Assembly: GCA_012976225.1 (NCBI GenBank)
Contig: JAAVVG010000002.1
Location: 310,001 to 374,000 of the forward strand
DNA length: 64,000 bases
Direction of reading: 5' to 3'
DNA from: Golubevia sp. BC0850
Lineage: Eukaryota; Basidiomycota; Exobasidiomycetes; Golubeviales; Golubeviaceae
The first letter of the stretch is position 1; each line of letters starts with the position of its first letter. Of this stretch, positions 1 through 10,370 are shown in pieces. Both the position numbers and the translations under genes were made by a program. Below the pieces are notes generated by a model. The model searched no databases, had not been told where the DNA came from, and worked only from the letters and a program-made list of their open reading frames with translations.

Positions 1-2354
1 GTTTCAGAATTGGCAGTTAAGACATTCGGAGCTTTGCCTTGAGGTTGCTTATTCTTCGGACCTTTGCCTTTCTTACCTTTCCCACCTTTATCATTTCTCC
101 ATCTTTTCTTATCCTTTGAAGCTCCTTCTTCTCCTTCTGCCAATCCTTCTTCAGATTGTTTCTTTAAATCTTGTTTATCTGTTGAGAAAATTCCAGTTTC
201 GTCATTTCTTAACAGATCGTCGAAGATAGAGAAGTAAAGTTCTATCAATCGAGTAGCAACCAATTTGTCATTCTCTTGATTTGTCAGTAAAGTTTGATTC
301 AAAGTCAATAATCCATAGTACTTGGCATGATGATTTGAAGCATTCTCTTTCGATTCACCATCCTTCTCCTTGTCTTCACTTGAATGAAATTGAGCTTGAG
401 AAGGTTTGAGGATTAAATTTGCAACTTCTCTAACCACAACTGCCTTCATTCCTGGATGGGTAGTTAATAAATCCAGAAGTAAAGTTGAACTTCTAGCAGC
501 AACCCCTCTATCATTGTCACCTAATTTATTAACCAAAAGCCTCAACAAATTAGATTCCTGCTCAGGGCTATCTTTCAACAAACTTAAAATACTAACTAAC
601 GAAGACTTTCTCAAGAAGACCAAAGTATCATGAGACATCCCTTCTAAAATCTGTAAGAAGCTGAAATACTTGGTTTTCAACTGACCTTCAAAAGAAGCCA
701 CACAAAGTCTGACTTTGGCATTCTTGACTGTGTCCGCTCCAAACTTTGCTTGATTTTCCAAAACATAATCAATAGATTTCAAAACTGCCATGTCTTGATC
801 TGCAAAATACCTGAGTTTCTTCCCTCCAATCCCACCATTTGAAATCCACCAATCAGTCAAACTTCTAATTGCTCTACTTTTCTCTTCTCTATTTTTCTTT
901 CCACTCATTCCCAGAAGAGCATCCAAAGCTTTGACGTTATGCAAAGGAGAAGATTGTAGAAGAAGAGTTAAAGCTGAGGATCTATCTGCAACAGTTCCAC
1001 CACCACCACCAACTCCTCCACCGTCTGAAAGTAAAGACCTAATGAATTTAGCATCAGATGTAGAAAGAGTTCCAATCGAACCTGTAGAATCTGAAGAGCT
1101 TAAAGTCGAATAGATTTGATTCTCAGATTCCAAGAAACCTTGTCCTAAAGAATGAAGATGGGAGATCCTTTCGTCTGAGAGTCCCTCTACTTCTTCTTGA
1201 CCTTTTGATTTCTTAGATTTCGAGTTCTTAGTAGAAGGGGGTAAAGGCAAATTCTCTAATTCTCTAATAGCTTCGTACCATCTAGGTTGAGGTTGAATTA
1301 ATAAACTTCCCTTTTCAGTCTTAGCTTTCTTTGCTGAAGCTGAATTAGGTCCATAAGCTGATTCCTTGACCGATTCAACAGGCTTACCCTCTTTCACCTG
1401 TTTGGATTTCAAATCTCTAGCTTCTTTCCATCCCAAGTTTGAGTTCACTTCTTCAGTGGGTGCTTTTCTTGAAGCTTCTTCTCGATCTTTCTTAGCTTTC
1501 TCCTTCTTCTCTTGATCCTTGAGCTTCTTCTCTCTCAGTTTCTTCTCCTTTCCTGTTTCTTTGGTAGGGGTAGTGGTAGGTTCAGAGGAGGTCTTTTCTT
1601 TCTTCTTCGAATCTTCTAAATTCTCAGAAGTGGTTGCCTTTTCACCTTCTTTCCCTTTCTTCTTGCTCTTCTCTGGGATTTCAGTTTTCGAACTTGTATC
1701 TTCAGAAGACTTGCTTGAAAAGTTGAGTTTGGACAAGAATGATTTGACGTCTGAGGAGAGAGATTCCTGAGGGTAGTGAGGTGAGAGAAGATGAGAGTAG
1801 GCTGAGCTGTCAGAGATGGATCGTAGCCCAGAGAGTTCAAAGGGTTACACTCTTCATTTTTGAACAAGATCTTTTAAAGGTGAAAGTGCAGGGAGATGTT
1901 ACGAGCTATACCCATTCTCTCTCCAACATGGCTAGCCTCTCCCAATTCTAGTACCATTCCTCTCACTGACCAATACATTCCAATCGGGAATACTCACATC
2001 CTGATCACCAAATTCCATCTTGCCTTTACCAGAATCCTTCCCACTTTTTCCCAGACCAGAAATGAGCTTCAAATCATCTTTGCTTCCACCCATTGCTTTG
2101 ATGTTCTCCATTAAAGCAGCAGCATCATCATCATCATCCTCGTCATCTCCATATCCATCGTCTCCATCTTCATCGCTGTTACTAGTCTGCTGCTGCTGCT
2201 GCTTCTTGAAGGATGAAGGTTTGGCAGAAGTTGAAGAAGTGGAAGAAGAAGTTGGCTTGGAAGAAGAGAAAGAAGAATTTGAATTCCCAGTTAGGCCTTG
2301 ACTCTTTCTTGCTTTCTTGGATGATCTATCTTTTGGTCTGAAATCTCTTGCCAT
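1..2354 (-). CDS. MAK21: Mak21/Noc1 (CEBPZ-type) ribosome biogenesis factor, 3' end outside window
   Basis: Nucleolar factor of the Noc1/Mak21/CEBPZ family, which acts in 60S pre-ribosome assembly and export. Exon 1 is 2354..1967 and exon 2 runs from 1750 past the left edge. The 216-nt intron opens with GTGAGA and ends CTCCTCAG. About 712 residues are visible. The N-terminus is basic and serine-rich, followed by an acidic run of Asp/Glu near residues 60-78 and a lysine-rich charged stretch. The recognisable family part then follows, including the block around 'GGKKLRYFADQ' and a helical repeat region typical of sequence just upstream of the CBF/Mak21 domain. The C-terminal CBF domain itself lies outside the window. 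The ATG at 2354 is the first in frame, and it is divergent from MEF1 across 239 bp. Identification rests on recalled family similarity. Confidence 0.82.
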
Positions 2355-2593
2355 CCTTGAAGAATTCTTAGGATGAAGAGGGAGGAAGAGGGAAGAAGGA
2401 GGAAGGAGGAAGGAGGGAGGAAGAGGAGGAGCAACTTCAGCTCAAAAATTTCAATGAGCCAAAAAAGTTCATGTGTGGCCTTGCAGATTCTTGTTGAACA
2501 CTCTCCTCTCCTCTCCTCAGCCTCTTGTCCTGATCAAGCTTCCATTAGAATTTCTTCTAATTAGAACCTTCACAGCTCATTAGCTCATCAGGG
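2355..2593. promoter_or_regulatory. Shared divergent promoter of MAK21 and MEF1
   Basis: This 239-bp gap separates two start codons pointing away from each other, so it must hold both promoters. It contains a GA-rich stretch at about 2370-2430 and no TATA box that I can see. One gene serves cytosolic ribosome assembly and the other mitochondrial translation. Co-regulation is an inference from the spacing only. Confidence 0.55.
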
Positions 2594-5500
2594 ATGTCGA
2601 TGTCATTGCTCCGATTACGGTCAGCAGCAGCAGCCAGGAATATCAGAAATGTTGATGTTCAGGCTCCAAGTTCAATCTCATCTTCAAGGTTCAGGTTCAT
2701 CTCAAGTATCTCAACTGCTACTTCAACTACTACTCCAATTCTAAACAGTTCAACTACTCGATCTTGTCAATATCTCAATCATCATGGTCCAATCACTAGA
2801 AATTACGCAACTGAAGCCACTAATACTTCTACCAATCTTCTCACACCAACTCAACGATCTCACGTGAAACCTGAATTGACTGAATTTGATCTTTCAAGGT
2901 TGATCAGACAAAGAAATGTTGGAATCAGGTGAGCTGCCATTCAACTTGTCTCCTCAGCTTACTTCTTCTACTAAGCCAATCTTCTCTCCCTTGCAGTGCC
3001 CACGTCGATTCAGGTAAAACCACTTTGACAGAAAGAGTTCTCTTTTACACTGGGAGAATCAAAGACATTCATGAAGTTAGAGGTAGAGATTCTGTTGGGG
3101 CAAAGATGGATCATATGGAATTGGAAAGGGAAAAAGGTATCACCATTCAATCGGCTGCTACTTTCTGTTCTTGGAAAGCAACTCCTCCAACTGAGAAAAG
3201 CAACGTTTCTGGAGATGCTGCTTTAATGGAAGCTGCTAAAGGCAGTGAGGAATTGGGAGGGAAGCCAAAGGAAGAGTTTAACATCAATATTATTGATACT
3301 CCTGGTGAGTTGGATTCTAGAAGAAGGGTGAGAGAAATTTGGGAGTTGGGTTCGGCTGAAGATGAGGGCGACGAAGGAATGAGAAACTGTTTCTCTAAGT
3401 GGAGTAAGATGAGAGAGAAGAGAAGGAGGAGAACTCTACCTCCAACAACCTTAACCTCGCCTCTTACCCCTCCTTCTCCCTCTCCTCAGGCCACGTCGAT
3501 TTCACCATCGAGGTAGAACGTGCCCTTAGAGTTCTAGATGGTGCGGTTTTAGTCTTATGTGCAGCTTCTGGAGTTCAATCTCAAACCATCACAGTGGATC
3601 GTCAAATGAGAAGATATTCAATCCCTAGAATCTCTTTCATAAACAAGATGGATCGATCTGGAAGTAACCCTTGGAGGGTCATTGAGCAGATTAGGAAGAA
3701 ATTGAGGATTCCGGCTGCAAGTCTTCAGATCCCTATTGGAAGTGAAGATGAGTTGGAGGGGATGATCGATCTGGTTAGGTGGAAAGCGGTTTATTATAGG
3801 GGAAATAAGGGGTGAGTTCTTGGGTTGAACTGGGGTTGGGAACAAAGAGGGTGGGATTTACTCACCTCTTCTATCCTTCTTTCTCATTGCTTTTCACAGA
3901 ATCGAAGTGGTGGAAACCGACGATATCCCATCCCATCTTACAGATTTCGCAAAAGAAAAACGAGCTGAATTGATTGAACAACTAGCAGAAGTGGACGATG
4001 TCATGACAGACATTTTCTTAGAAGAAAGAGAACCGACTTTAGAAGAATTAGCAACTTCGATTCGAAATTCAACCATCGCATGTAAATTCTCTCCAGTTTT
4101 ATTAGGATCTGCGATTAAAAACAAAGGAGTTCAATCCTTATTAGATGCCATTTGTGCTTATTTACCAAATCCATCTGAAGTACCTTGTGAAGCTATGGAC
4201 AACTCAAGTAAAGCTATGAAAGAAGTCTCAGAATTGAATGCTGCCGAAGCTACTGGAGAGGAGATTACTGAGGTGAAAAAATCATCACCTCCAACCATAG
4301 AATTATCACCAGCTTCAGATGCTCCATTAGTTGGTCTAGCTTTCAAATTAGAAGAAGGAAAATATGGACAATTGACTTATATGAGAGTTTATCAAGGTTC
4401 CATCAAAAGAGGTTCATTGATTTATAATGCTCGTACAGGGAAAAAAGTCAAAGTTCCAAGATTGGTGAGAATGCATTCTAACGACATGGAGGATGTAGAA
4501 ATCATAGGTGCTGGAGAAATTTGTGCTATGTTTGGTGTTGAATGTTCTTCTGGTGACACTTTTACTGATGGAACTACCAGTTTAAGTATGACTAGTATGT
4601 TCGTTCCTGAACCTGTCATTTCTCTAGCTATCGCACCGGAAGGGAATGAATCTTCGGTCCAGTTCTCAAAGGCTCTAAATAGGTTTGGAAAGGAAGATCC
4701 GACTTTTAGAACTCATGTTGATAAAGAAAGTAATGAAACTATCATTGAAGGAATGGGTGAATTACATTTGGAAATTTATGTGGAGAGAATGAAAAGAGAA
4801 TATGGAGTTCCTTGTAAGACTGGGAAACCTAGAGTCGCTTTTAGAGAAACTATTGGGAAGAGAGCTGATTTCAGCTATACTCATAAGAAACAAAGTGGTG
4901 GAGCTGGTCAGTTCGGTAGAGTTATGGGGTGAGTTTAACAAGATCGATTCTTCAGATGGGCAGTCGAAGCGTGTTCCTCTGACTCTTTCGCTTCTGTTGC
5001 TTCAACAGATACATTGAACCAATGGACGTGGATGAAGAAACCGGAAAGGATGTCGCCTTCGAGAATCGAGTCGTTGGGGGTTCAATTCCCAATGGATATT
5101 TCCCCGCTTGTGAAAAGGTGAGTTGAAAGAGAGAGAGAGAGGGGGGGTCAGCTCAGAAGTATCAGACTCGACCTCTGACTCTCTTCTTTTCCCCTTCCTC
5201 TCGTCTCAATCTCTTTTATCCTTTCCAAATCACAGGGATTTCTCGACGCTCTAGAAAAAGGAGCTCTATCAGGTCATGCAGTCACAGGAGTTCGTTTCGT
5301 TCTAGAAGATGGTGCCGCTCATTCTGTCGATTCCTCAGAATTGGCTTTCCGTCTAGCAACTGCTGGTGCTTTCCGAGAAGCTTTCCAAAAAGCTCTTCCA
5401 ACTATTTTGGAACCAAAAATGACAGTAGAAGTAGTTGCTCCAACTGAATTCCAAGGAGCTGTCATTGGAAATTTGAATCAAAGGAAAGGAACTATCGAAG

Positions 5501-5893
5501 ATACTGAGGTTAGAGAAGAAGAGTTCACTTTAACTGCTGAGGTTTCTTTGAACGATATGTTTGGTTATTCAAGTGGTTTGAGAGGTATCACTCAAGGAAA
5601 GGGTGAATTCTCTATGGAGTATAAATGTCATCAACCTGTTATGCCGAATATTCAAAAAGATATGACCGACGGTAAGTTCTTCTCTCCGGTGCTTCTGGAA
5701 CGCCTTCGTAGTTCTGCCCTCCGTTTGCTTTCTTCAGAAACCAAGATGATGGGATAGCGGCTCGCTTCTCAGAACGTCTGTGTCGATTCCTTCCCTCCAC
5801 TGACGACCATTCTCTTTTTTCGTGCTTTCCCTCTTTCTCCCTACTTTTTCGACTCTCAAAGCATACCGCAAGAAGCAACTCGAGAAGAAGTAG
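2594..5893 (+). CDS. MEF1: Mitochondrial elongation factor G (EF-G1)
   Basis: GTPase that drives ribosome translocation in mitochondria. Seven exons: 2594..2928, 2997..3304, 3490..3811, 3900..4928, 5009..5117, 5236..5671 and 5862..5893. They give 856 residues in unbroken phase. The first ~80 residues are Ser/Thr/Arg-rich with few acids, as in a mitochondrial presequence. GTP-binding motifs follow in order: [25 protein letters not shown] (across the second intron) and NKMD. Domains II-V follow, with the EF-G region around GYIEPM and the terminal YRKKQ. Insertions relative to typical EF-G1 lie between G2 and G3 (about 30 residues) and in domain II. The last exon is only 32 nt and its acceptor ends AAAG rather than CAG. 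The start is the first ATG after the divergent promoter. Confidence 0.95.
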
Positions 5894-6430
5894 ACGCCTT
5901 GCATCAATCCTAAATTCCCAAGCTTATTCCCTTCCTTTGTACTTTTAATCCCCAATCTTCTGTCTGCTCTTTGTCCGATGAGACACCCATTTAGTTAGAC
6001 TAAACCACCTCTCACAAACTCCAAAATGTACCACCTCTCAGTACAAAACCATCAATAGAGAATGCAACTTGCCCCACCTCTTCGTTCGAAGCATGATACA
6101 TGCACTTTCCTCTGGAGATGTTGGTTCTCGGATTTGCATCCTTCACTCTCTTGTTCAGCAATGCTAAAATGCTTTCAGGTCATATCCTCTCATTTCCGAC
6201 TCCAAACTTGGGAATTTTTCGAACTGGCGGTGAATTCCTGCACGATTTTCAGGGGTGGGTGTTGGAGATCCGCGACGCTGTTTCTTCACTTTCGAAGATG
6301 AAATTCCGTGTTCCATCCTCTCCGATTTCCGTTCAGGAGATTGGTGGAGTAATTGAAAAGGTATAAAAAGGGCTTTCGAGATAACAAAGAAACCTGTTCC
6401 CTCACAACAAACAAAAACCAATCTTCTACA
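5894..6430 (+). other. Intergenic: MEF1 3' region and promoter of the secreted protein gene
   Basis: This 537-bp region holds the MEF1 3' untranslated region and the TATA-containing promoter of the next gene. Short open frames here, such as 6062-6301, lack coding character or splice context. I see no gene. Confidence 0.5.
6362..6368 (+). promoter_or_regulatory. TATA box of the small secreted protein gene
   Basis: TATAAAA lies 63 bp upstream of the ATG at 6431. Most genes in this window lack such a box, so this one looks like a regulated or highly expressed promoter. Confidence 0.6.
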
Positions 6431-7279
6431 ATGAAAAGCGTCTTAACTTCAGCAACTGCCTTCTCTCTAGCTTTGGGCTTTGTCTCTGCTGCTCCAACTA
6501 CTCCACAAATTCAGTGTGCAAGCAAGCCGCAATTGACTGAAACCATCAGTCCATCTGCTGCATCACCCTACGACAGCATCGAAGCCGTTTACTTTGGGTT
6601 AGGCAATACTACTACTGATCACAACGGTGTTCAGTCCAAAGTGCTCATTTCCACCAAGGACGACGGATCTAGTGAGTTCGGTTCGAGAGCCTGCAAAGAT
6701 TCTGTTTAAGTCGCATAATTCCTAACCCGACTTTTTCTCTTCGGGCACCTCAGCCTTCACCTCCAAAGATCAAGGAGCACTCTTCGATTTCTACCCTTGT
6801 CAAAGCACCTACATGGGCAAAGACAGAAATGGGCAATATTCTAATGGACTTTTGAAGCCAGCGGGTGACACTGAGAATTGCGTTCAAACTAGTGAGTGCT
6901 TCCCACTTTTCAGTTTGGGACAATTCCAAAAGTTGACGCCTTGATGTCTTTCCCACGTCCCCCCCCTTTCTCCTCCTCTTTCTCCCTCTCCTTCTCAGAA
7001 ACCGGGTCCGTAGACACCTCCGATCAGGTTATGGTGGTGGCTAGCTGTTCCCTACTAGACGATGCTTCACAGCAACAGCAGACTTGGGCTTACTATCCGG
7101 GTGCATTCGCTAATGTCAAGTTCGTGTCGACAAGATGGGGATCAAACCAACGCCAACATCCAACTCACTTCCAGAGGAGCACTGTGAACCACCACGCTTT
7201 GAAGCTACTTTCTGGAGAGGGTGACATCTACGAGGGAAGCGCCGACTTCGCAACTCTGGATTTCCCACATCACGCTTAA
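6431..7279 (+). CDS. Small secreted protein, function unknown (possible beta-trefoil-like fold)
   Basis: Three exons (6431..6671, 6754..6891, 6999..7279) encode 219 residues. Both introns open with GTGAGT and the phases agree. Residues 1-20 form a signal peptide with a hydrophobic core and an Ala-rich cleavage region ending near VSAAP. The mature part has about four cysteines (in QIQCAS, FYPCQ, ENCVQ and ASCS), enough for two disulphides. A 'QQTWAYY' stretch resembles the Q-x-W motif of ricin-type beta-trefoil lectins, and 'ALFDFYPC' would suit that fold, but this is only a suggestion. The TATA box 63 bp upstream hints at strong or conditional expression. I do not recognise the family. It is probably extracellular or wall-associated. 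Confidence 0.75.
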
Positions 7280-7851
7280 GATACCACTCCTGAATCCCTC
7301 ATTTCTTGCTCTTTCATCTGTTGATATTTAGACACTTGCATAATGGACTTTCTCCCTTGACTTTTTCTTTCCTTGAAGCGATGACTGTTGGCTGGCGACA
7401 CTCATGCGAGCTCCCGACTTCATCGCTTCATCTATCAAAAATTCGAAGAAATAGGGCGCGTTTCTTTGTTGTGTACTTTTGAAAATTTGAACAAAGAAGA
7501 TATGAGAGGGTTCGTTAAAACAGGGGGTGCTAAGAGGGAGAGCAGATATAACCGGGGTGAAAAAGAGAACAGAAAGCAGAGAGGTTATTTGAATAAGAGT
7601 GTGAGGAAGGAGAAGAAGTAAATCTATTTATCGTCTAGGATGCCAGATATAAAAAGAGGGTAGTGGATTTGGGATTTGGATATTGACGTGTGAAAGTGGA
7701 AGGTAAAGTAAAGAGTGCGAGAGGAAATTAAATAGGATTGGAAAAGAAAAGGTCGAAGAAATAGTAGGATGAAGGATGGTTAAAGGAGGGGCTGAAGAGT
7801 TCTTGAAAAATGATTGAAAGCGAAACAAAGGATTTGACGAAAGGTAGCCAA
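7280..7851. other. Convergent intergenic region between the secreted protein gene and ERG25
   Basis: These 572 bp lie between two converging genes and should contain both 3' ends. Purine-rich open frames at 7388-7621 show no family resemblance and no splice context. No gene or element was recognised. Confidence 0.5.
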
Positions 7852-9605
7852 TTATTCGACTTTCTTACTAGCGATAACAGCTTCTTTCCTATCATATTCA
7901 GTTCCTGATAATTGAGCCTTCTTCTTGTTCTCAGCTTGTCTAGCTCTGTACCTCTTGTAACTAGCATCGGTTCCCATGAAATGATCCCACCATCTGAAAG
8001 AAGTAGAATAACATCCAACAAAAGCCATATGATGATGATCATGATGATCAGCACCTGCCCAGAAAGGAATCCAATTATGCATTGAGATTGGGAAATCATA
8101 ACCAGAATGAGCGTCAATAGCTTGGAATAAACGTAAAACAATCCAAAGGTAAACTGTTAAGATGTGTAAATTCTTGGTTAAAGCGCAAAGTAAGAAAGGA
8201 CCTCCGATAGTTCCAGCACCTAAGATGAAAACTTCAGCTGGATGAGCATATTCAGCTGCTAAACCGAATGGAGCTGAGAATTCATGATGCTTCTTGTGAA
8301 TGTGCTTGTAGAGAGGTCCCCAGTGGAGAGCTCGATGAGCCCAATAATGGAACATGTCCTCGAATAAAAAGAAGACACCAATTTGCCAGGCGATTGTGAA
8401 AAGAGATGGGAATGGAACGGAATGAGTTGCCATACCGAAGTACTCGCAGATTGGATGGAAAGACCAGATCTGGGGGATGAAGAAAACGGGAAAGTCAGAA
8501 TAGGAGGAGTAGGACAAAGTGAAAGTGTACTCGCGTGTCTACTCACCTGAGGAAGTTCGACAGTGAAATGACTGAGCAAGACATATTTGGTGCAATCCCA
8601 TTGCTGCTTCTTTGTTGGAATCTTGGTCTGAAGAAGAAAAAAAGAGGGAACCCAATGAAATAGATTAGTCGAAGTTCGAGATCTCGTTAGATTCTCCTTC
8701 GAAGAGAACAAAGAGACTCACGTCCTGTAGCTTGTACTTGCGCATGGAAGGCATAGCATCAATAATAACCCAAGGGATGGCACGTCCGAAGTAGACGATC
8801 TGAAAGGTGAGAGAGAAGGGGACAAGAGATAGAGGGAGATGAGAGAGCTTGTCAGTAACCCTGCCGGTAGCCACAACTGCAAGAATGACAAGGCCCAAGG
8901 TAGAAGAGATGAAAGTAATCTGGAAGGAGTTGGGAGGTGATCCAGCTCCTACTGAAGCCTTTTCGATAGGAGAGATTCTTCCATCGGAGCAGCTGAGCTT
9001 GCTTGCCTTGGAACTCGAACGACATCGAAGTCTCTCTCCCACCCATCTCTGACTTCTAAAGCATTTCGAACACCTATGTTAGGATGTCCAACAAAGAGTG
9101 GGAGCCCGAGACTCCGTTTGAACCAGAGCTAGAGCGTAGCAGAAGCTGATTATCAAGAAACTGCTGACTTGATGGGGAAGCTCAAACGCTGACCACTTTC
9201 AAGCGAAGTAGTATCTGAATTCTCGGCTTCTACATCATCTCTATCACTCTGATCTCTATGAGTGAGAGAAGCAGAAATGGAGAGAAGTCATCTCTGGAAG
9301 AAGAAGTTTCCCATTCCGAGGATCTGCTGATAGTTCAATCCCCCCAAACTCTCCTTGCTGCGACCTGATTTCCCTTGCTCCTTTCCTCAGATGAACTTAC
9401 TCACCTCATGCATGACGAAACTCATGATACCGGTAGCTAAAACTGGGTTACCCCAGTAAAGATACCAGTTGACCCACCATTGTTCAGCGAAATTTAAAGT
9501 AGAAGGATCAACTCCTTTGTAAAGATCTTGAGCTAAAACATCTGTTGCTGGGTTCGTGATGGCCGAGAGGGTTGAATTCAAATTCCAATTGGATAAATAA
9601 TCCAT
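7852..9605 (-). CDS. ERG25: C-4 methylsterol oxidase (sterol desaturase family)
   Basis: ER di-iron enzyme that oxidises the C-4 methyl groups of sterol precursors in ergosterol synthesis. Four exons on the minus strand: 9605..9405, 8799..8722, 8627..8547 and 8469..7852. They give 325 residues, close to the roughly 310 of the yeast enzyme, and all donors are GTGAGT. The three fatty-acid-hydroxylase histidine clusters are present: H161-x3-H165 in HYWAH, HKKHH near 178-182, and HHDHHH near 247. Conserved text includes VLATG, IPWVIIDAMP, TKIPTKK, SAEYAHPAE-like and FQAIDAHSGYDFP. The C-terminal tail is lysine-rich (KKVE at the end) and might serve as an ER retrieval signal. Intron 1 is 604 nt, unusually long for this window. 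The start at 9605 was chosen because it aligns with the family N-terminus. Confidence 0.95.
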
Positions 9606-10370
9606 CTTGAAGAGAAAGGAAAGAGAAGAAGGAGGAAGAGGATGAAGAGGGATGGAGAGAGAGAAAACGAAATCTCCAAATGTTTTGTGAGCAGAGAATC
9701 GGCTTTCCAAAGTCGCTAATCCCTTGGAACGTCTCACATCCTATTCTCTCGTGATTCTTTGAATGTCAAGTGAGATTTTAATTGCCTACCACGCAATTTA
9801 AGAGCTCGTACGTTCCTTCACTTCCATTCTGGGCCAGAAAGTAAGCAAGCAAGAAGTAGGTCCATCCTCAGCTTTTTTCCAAGAGCCCTTCTCGCCTCCT
9901 CACCTCCTCCCTTCGAAACTTGCATTCTCCCCTCCGAATGACGTTCCACCAACTGGACAGCCAAGATCAAATGATTTGTTTCCAATTCCAGAAAGGAAAA
10001 CAAAAGTGAACACGTTACTTCTCCCTTCCTTGCCACTCGAACAACGCGTCCTTTGGGCAGACTTTGTCCAGAACAGCAGCCTTTCCTCCCTCACCACCAA
10101 CCCTCCCCCAACCCGCACTTCCAAACATCCTTCCTCAAAGTGAGTGTTCAATTTCTTACTCATCAAAGTTCAATCCCGCTCAACTGGTGGTGGAGGGAGT
10201 CGTCGCTGTAGCTCAGTTGGGTTAGCCTCTTGCTGTCCAAACTAACTCGACCTTTCGCTCTTTCCTTCTCTCTCTCTCTGTTGCTCTCCTCTTTTCAGCC
10301 TAATCGCCCCTCTTCAAGTCACTCCATTTCAGCTACTCTCTCTTTTTAACAAACCCCCAGCTAACTCAAC
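9606..10370. promoter_or_regulatory. Divergent promoter region of ERG25 and beta-tubulin
   Basis: A 765-bp gap between divergent starts. The tubulin side is strongly pyrimidine-rich (10250-10340). A 12-base match to a tRNA A-box (TAGCTCAGTTGG, 10209-10220) sits here without the rest of a tRNA. I see no gene. Confidence 0.5.

Noticed and set aside
7388-7621. 77-codon basic open frame
   Set aside because: It begins with a non-standard start, has no promoter or splice context, and is purine-rich noise in a convergent spacer.
10203-10280. tRNA-like A-box (TAGCTCAGTTGG at 10209-10220)
   Set aside because: No B-box, no matching acceptor stem and no D-stem closure (GCTC faces AGCC). It is a chance match or a small relic at best.
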